DNA of 64,000 nt from Pestalotiopsis fici W106-1. Lineage: Eukaryota; Ascomycota; Sordariomycetes; Amphisphaeriales; Sporocadaceae. Positions 1 through 11,107 of the stretch are shown here, piece after piece. The DNA is taken from positions 1,550,001 through 1,614,000 of the forward strand of contig NW_006917093.1 of the NCBI RefSeq assembly GCF_000516985.1, written 5' to 3'. Numbering within the stretch: the first letter of the stretch is position 1; each line of letters starts with the position of its first letter. The notes below the pieces were generated by a model, which saw only the letters and a list, made by a program, of their open reading frames with translations, was not told the DNA's origin and did no database searches. The translations under genes were made by a program, and so were the position numbers.

Positions 1-1182
1 CTTCGACATTGTGGTGCTTTGCCCATCTTTTAAGATTATCACAAAGCTCATGGGCTGGTTTCGTTTCGCCGCACTCTATTGCTGTTACCTGCCTGTACCT
101 GCGCACCGCCACCATGCCAAACTCGCGCGTGACTTGTTTCAGAGTGCTTCCGGCGTATGTATTGGATGAGCGCTGGAGCAGCTTACTACGACTACATTGA
201 GACACGCATACAATACATACTACTACCTTGACCTGCCCTACCCCTCCATGGACCATCTTGAGACGCTGAAGGTTTGTGAACTCCAAACGGCCTGCGACGA
301 CAGGAGGGACCTGTTTGCAACAGTGTAAATCAAGGCGAAGCTTCCCCCTTTAGGATAACAGATCACCTGCATCGGGTCCCGGGCCCAATCGCAGGTCCGA
401 ATGAATGCACCCGCGCATTGCGATTCCCCTGACCTCTCTTCCATACCTGCTGCCACCATTCACGTCGCATTCATACAACTGGCGGCCTCTTTTTGATTTA
501 CTAGGAAAAAGTGATTTCCAAACTGCCCAGGAAGAGACGTGCTACCTTTGTTTGCCATTCGTAATTTCGTGGAGATTCTTTTCATTTCCTGTCCTCCTCC
601 ATTGCCAAGACTGCTCGTCGTAATAATCACTCTCTTTCTCCCTTGCCGAGCCTCTAGGGAGCTCCCCACGTCCCAAGGTATCCGAGATATCCCAATCTGG
701 GCGCTTCATTTGGGTCAGCTTTCGCCCCCCTCGTGACAAGAAAGCTGCTTCGCCACAAAACACTCCAACATTGTGAAAACTCACCCACGGGGCTCTGAGA
801 GCAGCTGACCGATCGTAACAACTCGCATCCAAGCGAAACCCTAAAATTGATTCTCTGGCAAACTCATCATACTTGACCACCAGTCACAGCGACAAGATCG
901 ACCATCTTTTTTCATCGCATCCGTGTCCCTCACTGCATCACGCAGCACCTCACGGCAGTACACTTCACCACGTTGCGCTGCATCACAATAGTGGTCCCAA
1001 AAGAGCTGCTGCGACTTATCGGCGTCACCGGTTTCCTCAAGCGACCCAACTGGAAAATAGCGAAACACGCACTCGACACAATCAATATCACAACATTGTG
1101 CCGGTTTTCCGTTTTTCAAGAGGTCCTTCTACCTTGTCTTTCTTGTGCGACCAGATCTCTTTTCACTCTCCCTATCTAGACA
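1..1182. other. Intergenic / 5' flank, no gene recognised
   Basis: No reading frame here looks like a real protein. The short open frames on both strands overlap each other and have no recognisable motif. The last few hundred bases are C/T-rich with many CACA and TCTTTC tracts, typical of a fungal promoter and 5' leader for the CYSTM gene that follows. Confidence 0.5.
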
Positions 1183-1554
1183 ATGTCGAAACCGTACGAT
1201 CAACCGCCCGCCTATGACAATGGCCCACAGCATCCACAAGCCGCTTACCAGCAACCCGGCGCATACGGCCAACAACAACAACCGCCGTACGGTGGCGGCA
1301 ATGATGGATACTACCAATCGAACCCCAACATGGGCTACTACCAACAACAAGGACCTCCTCCTCCGAATGGGGGCGGGTACTATCAGCAGCAGCAGCAGGG
1401 CTATTACGGCCCTCCCCAGCAAGGAGGCGGCTACTACCAGCAAGGATACCCCCCACAAGGCCGCTATCAAGATGATCGCAGCTCGGGTCCCGGTTGTCTA
1501 GAGGGTGTTCTCGCTGCTCTTGCCTGCTGCTGCTGTCTGGACCTCTTGTTCTAA
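1183..1554 (+). CDS. Cysteine-rich CYSTM-type tail-anchored protein
   Basis: A single-exon protein of 123 residues. Residues 1-100 are dominated by Gln, Tyr, Gly and Pro, with repeated PYGGG, YYQQQ and GPPQQGGGYY units, so this part is disordered. The C-terminal end is a CYSTM module: GCLEGVLAALACCCC followed by LDLLF, a short hydrophobic cysteine-rich segment that inserts in membranes at the very C terminus. Known CYSTM proteins are small, tail-anchored, plasma-membrane associated and often linked to stress or metal tolerance. The arrangement here (long Gln/Tyr/Pro-rich head, cysteine tail, no other domain) is the usual fungal form. The ATG follows a pyrimidine-rich leader with CAATG context and is the first one in this frame. 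The family call is secure, but a specific role is not shown. Confidence 0.85.
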   Translation: MSKPYDQPPAYDNGPQHPQAAYQQPGAYGQQQQPPYGGGNDGYYQSNPNMGYYQQQGPPPPNGGGYYQQQQQGYYGPPQQGGGYYQQGYPPQGRYQDDRSSGPGCLEGVLAALACCCCLDLLF

Positions 1555-2246
1555 ACTTGACCAGGGAAAGAATTCGACGTGGCGGAAGAAAAGCTCCGGC
1601 AAGGGGAGAGCATATCCTAGATGGTGTAGATGGACTCATGCAAAGTAAGGAAGAGGATGGGGAGCGCAAAAGGGGTTTTCAAAGACGCTGGAATGAAGAG
1701 GCTGGACAACAAAGTCTTTTGCGCCCAAATCCTGACCAGGAAAGGTGCAGGCGGGAAGCAAGATGGACTTCGCAATGAGCCAACAATTCCGAGCATCAAA
1801 GCCACACATCACAAAGCATCAGAATAGGCGTTACGGATAAAGGTAGTGGTGCGCCGTCGTCTGGGACGTTGGCCGCCTTTGAGTCTGCATTTTGGGCGAC
1901 ATGGGGATTGATTTTTCTCTTCAAGTTGCTTGCTTCTTGTTCAGGAGTCTTGGGCTTTCTCGCGGTATACCAATATAAGTTTGTTTCCTGTTTTCTGTGA
2001 ATGGAGCTCATTACTTTGTTGCGTCACTCCATGGTATTTTGACGTGAGAATAGTACCAGAATCAGCCAATAGATCCGCAAATTAATGCAAACATATCATC
2101 AACAATCAACTTAGTCGTTGGAAAACGGGAGCAAGGGAAACTTTGGAAAGTTGTAAACACAGATATAATGGAAGTATATAGACATCATGTCGCCTTGCCA
2201 ACTCCTTACAATGAACTAATCCGTCTTACTAAACTAACCTAGATTC
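1555..2246. other. Convergent intergenic region
   Basis: This lies between the ends of the CYSTM gene (+) and the monooxygenase (-). It is AT-rich toward 2000-2240 and should hold the 3' UTRs and poly(A) signals of both. The open frames have no family resemblance. Confidence 0.5.
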
Positions 2247-3664
2247 TCACGATGTTGTCGAAGCGTACAGCTCGTCAAACTTTTCCTGCGCGTTCGTCAT
2301 ACAATCGTGCGAGTAAATCATCTGCTGGACATCGGGGCTGGCCCACTTGTCCGGGACGGGCTTGCCCTTCTCGCGAGCGGCGGCAAACATGCGGTCACGC
2401 TCCTCCCGGGCGCTGCCCTCGCCCAAGTGCATGGCCTTGCCGTTGAGCGCGGCCAGGTTGACGAGGGTGTAGGCGCGGTCCTTGCGCAGCAGCTCGTACA
2501 CGCGCAGGGCCCGGGTGACGGCCTCGCCGCTGCCGTCCTTCTGCAACGGCGCCAAAGCCAGCGTCTCGGCCAGCACGGCGGCGTCCTCCATGGCCAGAGC
2601 GGCGCCCTGCGCCAGGTGCGGCAGCGTCGGGTGGCAGGCGTCGCCGACTAGGCATGCGCTGCCGTGCGACCACTGCTCCAGCGGCTTCTGGGACCGCAGC
2701 CGCCACTCGCAGACCTCGCCTTCTGGCACCAGGTTCAGCATGGTCTGCACGAGGGGACAAAAGTCCTCGTAGACCTTGAGCATCTGGCTCTTGTCACCCT
2801 TGGTTGTGTATGTGGCATTGGTAGTCGCGGCAAAGTTGGAGTCGGGCTGCGCCGTCGACAAGTTGTAAATGTTGTGGTTGGCGATGGGATACGCGACAAT
2901 GTGTCGCTTCTCACCGATCCAGCGCATGGCGCAGTTGGAGTCGAGCAGCTTGATCAACTCGGGGTACGGCTGGCACTGCTCGCGGGTGAGCATGATGCGG
3001 TAGGCGGCCTGGCCGGTATCCTCGACATCCGTGTCGATCTTGAGCTCGCGCAGCATGGCCGTCCGCGTGTTGGACTTGATACCGTCGGCGCCAATGAGCA
3101 CATCGGTCTCGACTTCGTATGCCTCACCGTCCCGCGGCTTGACGGTGAATCGGGGCTTGGATCCAAAAGCCAGTACGTCCTGCAGCTGAACGCCAAAGAC
3201 GAACTTGATGGCGCTCTCCTTTTGACAGGCCTCGTAGAGACCGCCGGCTAAACTCTCACGGTGGCCGGTCATGTGGGGGTATCCGTACTTTTCCTCAATG
3301 TCGGGCATTTCGACGTGCGTGAGCTCTTGATTGTCCGAGCCGCGCACAATACTGGTCGCCAAGATGTTGGTCGCCTCCTTCTCGATGCGAGTGCCTTTGA
3401 AGCAGCCGAGCCGGTCCAGAATCCGTAGCATATTGGGAGCTAATTGGATACCGGCTCCAACAAAGCCCAAAGTCGAGGCATTCTCGTATACTGTAATGTT
3501 CTTGAAGCCCTTTTTGGCGAGGGCGAGGGCCGCGGTCAAGCCACCCATTCCTGTTGGTGAAGCGAATCAGTTGCTATCCACATTGTATAACCGCAACACC
3601 AATCGGCCGAGCCGAGCATACCTGCGCCGATCACATCGACCTTGAGATCTTTGGGGTCCGCCAT
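2247..3664 (-). CDS. Salicylate-hydroxylase-like FAD monooxygenase
   Basis: Group A flavoprotein monooxygenase, the family that hydroxylates aromatic acids such as salicylate using FAD and NAD(P)H. Exon 1 (3664-3622) encodes MADPKDLKVDVIGAG and joins across a 71-nt intron (3551-3621, donor GTATGC, acceptor CAACAG) to exon 2, giving 448 residues, normal for the family. The dinucleotide-binding motif GAGMGG (residues 13-18) is split by the intron. The DG motif GADGIKS is near residue 168 and the second FAD motif GDACHPTLPHLAQG near 317. It has no signal peptide or membrane segment and is probably cytosolic. It differs from phenol hydroxylases by its short length and absence of a thioredoxin-like tail. 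The exact substrate cannot be told: salicylate, 6-hydroxynicotinate or another aromatic acid are all possible. It stands alone, with no adjacent ring-cleavage gene. Confidence 0.85.
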
Positions 3665-4854
3665 CGTGGGTATAAAGCAAGAAACGTAAATAATGTAAAA
3701 GAAAAGAGAGAAAGATGAAAAGTCCCAGATCTAATAATTTATAGAATCACGGAGAGCCAGTAGTCTCGTCATGATTTCCAATGGCTGACATGTCGAAGGG
3801 ATGGATATTCATATATCCTTTCTGACGCGCAACCCATGGGCTCGGCGGGCTGTGGGGTTGAGTAGTAGTTTGACCTATTTCCCCGGTGCGGGGTCAGTAG
3901 TAGCCGTTCGTAGTGCTATAAAGGAAAAGCTTAAGAAATGATGAGCCATTGGAATCTGCCTAGGAAAATAGTAGTAATTGTGGAGGAATACTGGAGCGTG
4001 ATAACTCCTTGCTAGGGAATTGTGAGTGCCATGATTCCGAGACTCTACCTTGGACCAATCAATCTATCACTCTTGTGGTCTCTGACTGGTTCATGCGGGC
4101 AAATGAATGCCCTTGCGTCCCCCCAGCACATTCGACAGATCAACTGTACAATGCTCTTTTGGCATGAACAAATGTGCGAGTCGAGCATGATACGATTCAT
4201 CAAGCGTCAGCACCTTTACTGGAATCGGGGCAAGACGATTAGAGAGGGACTTGGCTAGCTAGATGGCAGCGTTTTTTTGGCGTCGGAATCTAGAAATACA
4301 ACCGATAAACACCATGGAGGGGCAGATTCGGCGAAAGCTCGAGGCAAATGTACGTCACCTGTCGGTACTAAACAAAGAGACCCCTGTTTCTGTTCCTGAA
4401 GCAATTGCACCCAGACTTGCGGGCTCGGCGGGCTGACGGTTGGCGGGGGTGGTTTCGCTCCCTAAACTGAGCCCGCCCTGCACTAAATTCCCCCCCAATT
4501 GACTTTTTTATGGATGGAGGGGTTAATCTTTTGACACATGCACCAACCCGCATCAGCTGGTCTGCCGAATTCAACACTTTCCGGGACATTTATATCCCAT
4601 CACAGACCGAGGAACTGTAGATCATCACAAAGGAGATCGAGGTAGAAGCGATATCTCCGAGTAGAGAGATATACTTACCTCCGAGCTACCTATCCTAGCT
4701 TTCACTCAGTGTAGTCACACGAGCTTGAGCTGGACTTTCGGTTACGGAATTGGACCACTTCTCACTGTGGTAAAGGCCCGATCCCTAACTCCCCGAAGCT
4801 GCTGCTGCTATACGTCCGCCCAACCCCCTCCAATACACCCTGCGCAAAGTAACC
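3665..4854. other. Divergent intergenic region (monooxygenase / ribokinase)
   Basis: A bidirectional promoter region of about 1.2 kb. It contains no credible gene. The open frame at 4022-4258 has no recognisable features and poor codon use. Polypurine and pyrimidine tracts near 4490-4530 and 4600-4680 are compatible with leader sequence. Confidence 0.45.
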
Positions 4855-5847
4855 ATGTCGACAACCAAGGCGCCCCTCATCACCGTTCTCGGCTCCCTCA
4901 ACATTGACCTCGTGTCCTATGTGCCGCACCACCCGCTGCCGGGCGAGACCCTGACGTCCAACTCGTTTGCCGTGTCGCCCGGCGGCAAGGGCGCCAACCA
5001 GGCCGTAGCCTGCGCCAAGCTCTCACGGTCCAAGTCGTCTCTATCTGCTGCTGCTGCTGCGAGCAATGACGACGAGACGGCCCATGTCCGGATGGTGGGC
5101 GCCGTCGGCGCCGACACGTACGGCGACATACTGCTGTCCAACATGTCGGAGCACGGCGTCGACGTGAGCGGCGTGGCGCGGCAACAGGACGGCAAGACGG
5201 GCATTGCCATCATCGTCGTCGACGAGCCCACGGGCCAGAACCGCATCATCCTCAGCCCCGAGGCCAACCATTCGCTGCTGCCGGCACAGTTCGAGCGCCT
5301 GCCCGGTCCCCGGCCCGACCTCCTCATCATGCAGCTCGAGATCCCCATCCCCACCGTGCTGCAGGCCCTCAAGGCCGCCAACGAGGACGGCGTCGACGTG
5401 CTGCTGAACCCGGCGCCCGCCGTGCCGCTGCCCGATGAGGCGTACAGAGGCCTGGCGCACCTGGTTGTCAACGAGACAGAGGCGGCGATCCTTGGCGGCG
5501 TTGCCGAGGCTGAGCTCGAAGCCGAAGAAGGGCTGATCAATGTGTCCAAGAAGTTCTTGGCCAAGGGTGTCAAGAATATTATCGTGACTTTAGGCGGTAG
5601 AGGCGTATTCTACATGAACAGGAAAGGAGAGTCGGGTCTCATCCCGGCCGAGAAGGCCAAGGTCGTGGATACAACGGCCGCCGGCGACACCTTTGTCGGT
5701 AGCTACGCGCTCGACGTCGTGGCAGCAAAGGCAAAGGGCACGGATTGTGACATTGCAGCAGCTGTCAAAAAGTCAAATAAGGCTGCGGCAAAGACGGTAG
5801 AAAAGCTTGGCGCACAGGTCTCGATACCATGGCGCGATGAGCTATAA
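4855..5847 (+). CDS. rbk1: Ribokinase (PfkB family)
   Basis: Phosphorylates D-ribose at O5 with ATP, feeding it into the pentose phosphate pathway; cytosolic. The single exon encodes 330 residues, the usual size. The N-terminal PfkB signature is present: GSLNIDLV, then SPGGKGANQAVACAKL with the GG pair at residues 43-44. The second PfkB signature, DTTAAGDTFVGSYAL, carries the catalytic base Asp at residue 278 in an AAGD anion hole, where GAGD is more usual. The NPAPAVPLPDE and LVVNETEA segments also match eukaryotic ribokinases. An in-frame ATG with ACCATG context at 4855 is the best start. The GC-rich codon use (C/G third positions) suggests a well-expressed gene. Alternatives in the family, such as adenosine kinase, fit the motif set less well. 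Confidence 0.93.
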   Translation: MSTTKAPLITVLGSLNIDLVSYVPHHPLPGETLTSNSFAVSPGGKGANQAVACAKLSRSKSSLSAAAAASNDDETAHVRMVGAVGADTYGDILLSNMSEHGVDVSGVARQQDGKTGIAIIVVDEPTGQNRIILSPEANHSLLPAQFERLPGPRPDLLIMQLEIPIPTVLQALKAANEDGVDVLLNPAPAVPLPDEAYRGLAHLVVNETEAAILGGVAEAELEAEEGLINVSKKFLAKGVKNIIVTLGGRGVFYMNRKGESGLIPAEKAKVVDTTAAGDTFVGSYALDVVAAKAKGTDCDIAAAVKKSNKAAAKTVEKLGAQVSIPWRDEL

Positions 5848-6051
5848 AAAATGTATATATGAAATAAAAATAAATACAACTAGCTGCACTCTATATCCTA
5901 TGATTTGCGAGTGAGAAGCCCCATCTACCAGGACCGCTGCGCACATTACACTCATCGCAAGTTTTTAAAAATGACATGAAATTGTTGCTTGTATTGACTG
6001 TCCTCCGAAAAAAAGTCCTAAGTACTGAAATATAGCTTTGTTCTTTGAGCT

Positions 6052-7920
6052 CTACCACCATCCGCCCAAGCTCCACCTCTTGGTGGCAGTCTTCCTGTCC
6101 TCAGACCCCTCTCGAGTTTTCGATATACGTTGCATGATATCTTGAGCCCTCTTTGGCCCCCAGTGCGCCTCAACAATCGGGGCAAGATCGTTGGCAACTA
6201 CCGGCCGTGCAGATGACCAAACAGAGGCTGGGTTGTTTCTCTTGACGGTGCCTGTTGCCATTGTCTTCAGTTGTGTCTTTGGAAACCCTGAATGGGAGTA
6301 CGACAACGTAACTTCCAGAAAATTGGTCCTCCTGTCTCCAAGATGGTGCTCCAAGTCAGCGATCAAGACATCCGGCTCGATTGCTTCCGCTGATGGTGTC
6401 CGTGGAGTCTTCAACGGACCAAGTCTCATGAGTGCCAGTGTAAGATGACTGGATCCCGGGCTAATACACTTTGGGACCTCGCCATCAATCAACTCCATGA
6501 TGATATTGCCCTCGGTTGGTATTAGATTCAGTTGTGCCTCATAAAGGTAGCCCTGAATCTGCCCAAAAATCTCAATGGCCACCTAGACCGTCATGCTGCC
6601 GTCCCGAATCGTTGTCATTTCAGGAACAACCCTCACTTGTGGTATCCACAGACTCGGATCCATAAAAGGCTCGATAGGCTCATGAAAGTACGACATTGGA
6701 TTACTCTGCCGGCGTGAGCCATGGGTTCCTAGAGGGTAACCGTCGTAGCATAGCGGCATCACCGGGTCTGGGTCATATGATCCTTCAGACGAGCTGCTTC
6801 CGAAATTGGACATTTTGCCCTGAGCCGAGTGAAGGCGTACAGAATGAGGAGGAGGAACGGACTCAGTATTGGAGACATGGCTGTCAGTACTGTAGCGACG
6901 ACATGTAGCCCTAGATGATGATACTCGTCCATTGGAGAATGAACGCAGCTTTGTCAAAAGTTTTGGTGTTTGACTCCTCAGCAACCCATAGCTTGATGAC
7001 TTTTCGTGAGTCCTACGGTCGAACGCACGAGGCGTAGTATCCAAGGAGCCAGATATATTGAAATTTTCGTCCCTCTTGTTGTGAAGCCTTTGCAGCATAG
7101 GCCTAGGAGTTGCCTCAAAATCCGGAGTTGACGAGGTCTTGCCAATTTTAGAGATTTTCAGTGGGCGTGGGCTCAGAGGACCCATGACCAGGTTTGAGCC
7201 TGCCTGCTACGCTGTCGGACTCATCGTACCGGTTTGGGCTGGTACTACTAGATCCTCAAAGCGAATGACAGAGTCCATCTTGACCCCCCGTGCGTCGATT
7301 AGGCCCCGGCTTCTCGTGGGACAGGACTGTCTAAGTCGACCCAATCTTCCGGCCCTTCACTTCTGGGTTGGGGCGGCGGGGGACGAATTCGATTAAAGAA
7401 ACGTTGGATATGCTGGAAGCAATGCTGCGTGTAGTGACGACAACGATGGTGAGTCCGTTCAAAAATATCCTTTCCAAAGCAGCACCTCAGAATGAACCAA
7501 GTATTGAGGCCAATATTCCATATATCGCCTATCAATTTCAGGACCTGCCAGAAGTTCGCAAGGACAATTCTTGGTTCAATTCTCATGTAAGCAACTGGGT
7601 TGACGCTCATCTTGTACCGCAGTTGGAAGAGGACCAAGGGGCAGATCGTCTATTGGCTGCTCTGGAGACTGACTCGAGACTGCAAGATCAGCTCCAGGCG
7701 TGCTCGTCTTGTTTTGCTCAATGTCGGATAGTACGGAAGTACTGGAATCGGTAACCAGCAAGCAGCTTCGTCTGAATATAAAACGTAGACCAGAAGTGTG
7801 GTGTGGGCCCAGATCAAACCCGCGGATGATAACAATCACAATCAATAGAAGGAGAAGGACGAGAAGTACCGTGATTGCGGCGACGATTCCGGGATGGAGG
7901 TCAGCCGAGTTTGCGGCCAT
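6052..7920 (-). CDS. Unrecognised single-pass membrane protein, multi-exon
   Basis: I do not recognise a family. The start at 7920 gives MAANSADLHPGIVAAITVLL and a strong transmembrane helix (about residues 13-32, Leu/Ile/Val-rich), then a basic, Ser/Thr-rich presumed cytosolic region. A 73-nt intron (7545-7617) joins PLGPLPTA to VLKLIGDIWNIGLNTWF. Further on, a Pro-rich stretch (RPPPPQPRSEGPEDWVDLD) precedes one or two less certain introns in about 7160-7340, then a Ser/Arg-rich region, then a 54-nt intron (6583-6636; GTGAGG to TCTAG). That last intron removes an in-frame TAG and joins PSLWIPQ to VAIEIFGQIQ. The last exon ends at TAG 6052. An in-frame TAG near 7213 must also be spliced out, or the gene is damaged. 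Exact exon borders between 7160 and 7340 are not settled. Confidence 0.5.
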
Positions 7921-8143
7921 ATACAACGTACACGATAGATGAACTGCTGGAATATTGAAAAAGTGCTTCCAAAAGGTGCGATAATCTTTGTTCAGGGTAT
8001 CATTGTGTTGTTTATGTCGAGGCACATGGAGTCTTGACTCTACTTGCAGGAGACTAGGTGGACTCGATCTCATCTATGCCTGCCCCTTGGAATGCCAAGC
8101 AGGGGTGGCCATACCAGGCAAACGGTTTCAGGCACTACCTGCC

Positions 8144-9270
8144 TCATGATGGAGTATGTCCAAGTGTCCTCAGTAGATTGCCCTTGACTGCCTCGATGTC
8201 ATTCTCTTCCATGCTGAGAAAATGGATCTGGCACATGTCAGTTAGTACGTAGCCGTCTTTTGAGAGCAGTCGGCAAGAGAAACCTACCACGTCCTCTCCA
8301 GCTCCTACCCCTCCGTACAGCACTGATTCTGACAGGCTTGCTGCGATACCCTTCTTGACTCTTTCCTCCCATACGCCTTCCCAATTCCATTCACCGGGTT
8401 TCTTTGAAGCGCCAGCTGGCGTGGGCGTGCTGTCCTCGCTGTGGTCGTTGTCTGCAAATACTTTGCCATTACTTCGTTGGCGAGTTCGCCATGCATGCCA
8501 CGCTCCAGGGTTACCGGCTGCCTCTAAAGGTATGGAGTCGAGAACATCCTCATCATCAAACGTGCTACGTATGTATCCAAGCACTTCGAATGTGGACGTC
8601 TCTTTCCGGCTCGTATCTGTGTACACAGGGGAGCCACCTACTGCCGAATTCTTGGAGCTCGAGGTCTTGCCGCTCTCCAAGGAAGGGGCAAGTTGACGTG
8701 GCGGAGTCTGGATCGATTGAGACACAGCATCTGCGGATTTAACTCGCCGGCCATACCAATCCGGAAAGCCGTGGCGAAGACTGAAGCCGCCGGGCGGAAG
8801 GCGTTCCTCATCTGTCGCGCTTACCGTCCCATTGTCCTGGATATCGGTGGTGTACATGTATGTTGTCAGAGGGGTGACGAGTGGGTGAAACATGTCAGTT
8901 GAGAACGTGACAAGAGGTGGCAGTCTAGGATATGCATCAGGGAATGATATCTGAAATCGCAAGACTGCTGGTGCATAGGGTCCTTTTCCCCCCCAAAGGT
9001 TAGCCTGGACTGGTCGAAGGCAGATTGAGGTTGCAATCCCATGAAGTAGCGCTCACCATCGCGCACAAAGAGGACCCCGGACCACAGGCTGGGATCTCCT
9101 GGGGTGAGGCTGACGAAGATGCCTTCAGGACATGCCTGCTTCAGACCGGCACTGGGACCGGGGGTTAGCAACGGAGGCCCCCGCTATTGTTTGGTCGAAA
9201 AGGCTTACAATTCGGCCAGAAGATGCTGCCTCCTCAAGGACGGCAGAACGCTGAGCTTGGCGGACGCCAT
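8144..9270 (-). CDS. Ubiquitin E2 variant, AKTIP/FTS-like, lacking the catalytic Cys
   Basis: Three exons (9270-9209, 9151-9057, 8982-8144) encode 331 residues. Introns are 57 nt (9152-9208) and 74 nt (8983-9056, with a GCTAACC branch site). The first ~130 residues form a UBC fold: the opening helix (LRRQHLLAEFAGLKQACP), then IFVSLTPGDPSLWSGVLFVR, GPYAPAVLRFQISFPDAYP and PLVTFSTDMFHPLVTP. At residues 84-90, where active E2 enzymes have HPN and then a catalytic Cys, it reads FHPLVTPLT with no cysteine following. That is the pattern of AKTIP/Fused-toes, the E2-like subunit of the FTS-Hook-FHIP complex that links cargo to dynein. A disordered middle and a C-terminal helical region (GEWNWEGVWEERVKKGIAASL) follow. 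The placement in the AKTIP/FTS group is by resemblance and the transport role is inferred. Confidence 0.75.
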
Positions 9271-10689
9271 TTGAGATGAGAGAGACAGAGGAGAGGAGTG
9301 AGAAGAAGAAAAGATTGAACAATGAAAACTCCCCCCAACTTAGGCTCTCCTAGGAATGCGAGATTGTGCAGTCTGAGATGGATGAGACACTTTGGTATCA
9401 GACGCGATTGGGTGAGTCCAAAGTTGGCGGATGGATGAAAGCATGAAGTGGGGCACTCGCTGGGGTCCAGTGATCTCTCGAAACCCCAAGGCAATCAGCC
9501 AGTGAATCTCAACCAGTCTATTCGCCAGACACGTTCATGCGGTACACCAATTGCATGATTGTATGCATGCATCCCATGCCATTTCCCCCCAAAGATCCAT
9601 GAAGCACATATATATTTTTGTTTTCCGCCCGAGTCAATAACTCCATCTTCTCTCTCCCGCTTGCACGCTGCTGGGAAGCACATGCTAAACCTCTACTAAT
9701 AATAAGCGTCTTCCAACTAAGCGGCTGCAATGAGACAGGCGATGGATTAGCGTTGACCTTGGTGGGTAAGAAAACATTGCAAGTGAGCAAAGATATGAAC
9801 ATATCCCCAAGTCATTGCCTTTGCGCTTTGAAATAGAGAGTGAGATTGCGATATTGCTCGAGTATATTTTGTATTGTAGAGATTTCCTGTCAAATTTTGC
9901 TATTCTTCTTCGTCTTTTTTTTATGGTACATAGGTACATTGGTGGCTTGCTGCCGCATCGTGGGTCCACCATAGCTCAAAGGCCGCGATTCTATCAGTCG
10001 CTGCTGACCGCTGGTCGCAGTCTTTTTCCTTCTTGAGCGGCAACGTAAATTGCTTTCCACAATGTTTGTGACAATTATTCACTCAACATGACTTCAAATC
10101 CGCCTCTATTGCTGCAGCAAACCAGCTTCCCCAGCCATCCGTTCAAGTGTCAAGCTTCGGGTAAGGCCACAACAAGGATAGGTCCAATACCACAATTCGG
10201 CACTGGTCATGCTGTCTCGACTCTTTGCCACAAGACGCCATCATTCGGTTTCTCCCACAAGAATCAGGTTGAGCTTGGAGAGCTGGTCCACCATCATTTC
10301 GTCAATTCGCAATCGTAGCCAGTACAGGACCCTCTCCTGCTGCATTGTGTATCCAGGCCACTGCTGCATCACTCACCAAAGTGTTGGTGGCGTTGGTAAT
10401 GACTTTCCGGCTGTAGTCCGTTGAGTGTCAGAGCTTTCTTAGGCACGAAGGAGTTGGGTTGAGTCCATATCTCTCACGACATGTGCCGGCACTTCTGTGT
10501 CGTAGTCTCCAGGCTAGAGAGTGCTTGGCTTGGAAATTATGTCGCCGTCGCCGGCAGGACCGTACCAACCGTGAAGATACCAAACGACACCTATGCTTGA
10601 CATGGCATTGCCTCTGTTTTGACTCCGAAGTAGCCTTCGACGTGACCGATATCCAGGATTCTACCGAGGGTAAATGGAGTGGCTTGGAG
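9271..10689. other. Gene-poor spacer
   Basis: No reading frame here is convincing. The right half (about 10100-10690) may hold the further decayed 3' part of the MFS relic that begins at 10697, because minus-strand frames there are short and stop-riddled. I could not match any of them to a family. Confidence 0.4.
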
Positions 10690-10696
10690 ACCTAGA

Positions 10697-11107
10697 CTAT
10701 GCCGACGTCTGGCCATGGCGCCCCATACTGAGCTTGTCTATGACTCCAGATCCTCGTCTTACAGAAGTCAATGCCATTGATTCATCCTGTGTATGGTGAA
10801 TGCCCCTCTCGCTTCGTCGGAAATACAATGCTAATATATCGGTCAATGAGGCATTGTAGATAAGCTGGGTCGTTTCTGCTCCTCTACGACTTCCTGCAAT
10901 CAGCCTGCCCACCATGAGAACGTAGGAGTTTGTCACAGCTGCGCATACAACGGAGCCAATCCCAAATATCAAGATCGCCGCTAGGAATACCCATTTGATA
11001 TGAAAAATGTGTAGGGTTCTCCACGACTGGGCTGCAAGGACAGTTGCGCAATAAGATAGGCACTTTTCTACCATCCCATAGTTGTTCTCTTTGTCGGCAG
11101 TTTCCAT
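10697..11107 (-). pseudogene. Relic of a DHA2-type MFS transporter
   Basis: The open minus-strand frame contains HIKWVFLAAILIFGIGSVVC followed by AAVTNSYVLMVGRLIAG. This is the helix 2/3 region of 14-helix drug:H+ antiporters (KWVFL..IFE.GS..CA.A.NS..LIVGRAIAG). Only about 60 residues match. The preceding helices, the remaining ten or more helices and a plausible start are missing, and the downstream sequence is full of stops in every frame. I therefore read it as a broken, non-functional gene. It lies immediately downstream of an intact MFS gene of a different subfamily, so it is not part of that protein. Confidence 0.6.

Noticed and set aside
542..1119. Overlapping minus-strand frames upstream of the CYSTM gene
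   Set aside because: No start context, motif or codon bias. They lie opposite the C/T-rich leader and look like chance frames.
2307..3251. Plus-strand frames antisense to the salicylate-hydroxylase-like gene
   Set aside because: They mirror the GC-rich coding strand of the monooxygenase, which has full domain support.
4917..5573. Long minus-strand frame across the ribokinase
   Set aside because: It is a Ser/Ala/Pro-rich shadow of a high-GC coding gene with clear PfkB motifs on the other strand.
6583..6585. In-frame TAG read as stop-codon readthrough or a pseudogene mutation
   Set aside because: A 54-nt GT-AG intron with a good donor ends exactly there and preserves the frame, which is the simpler explanation.
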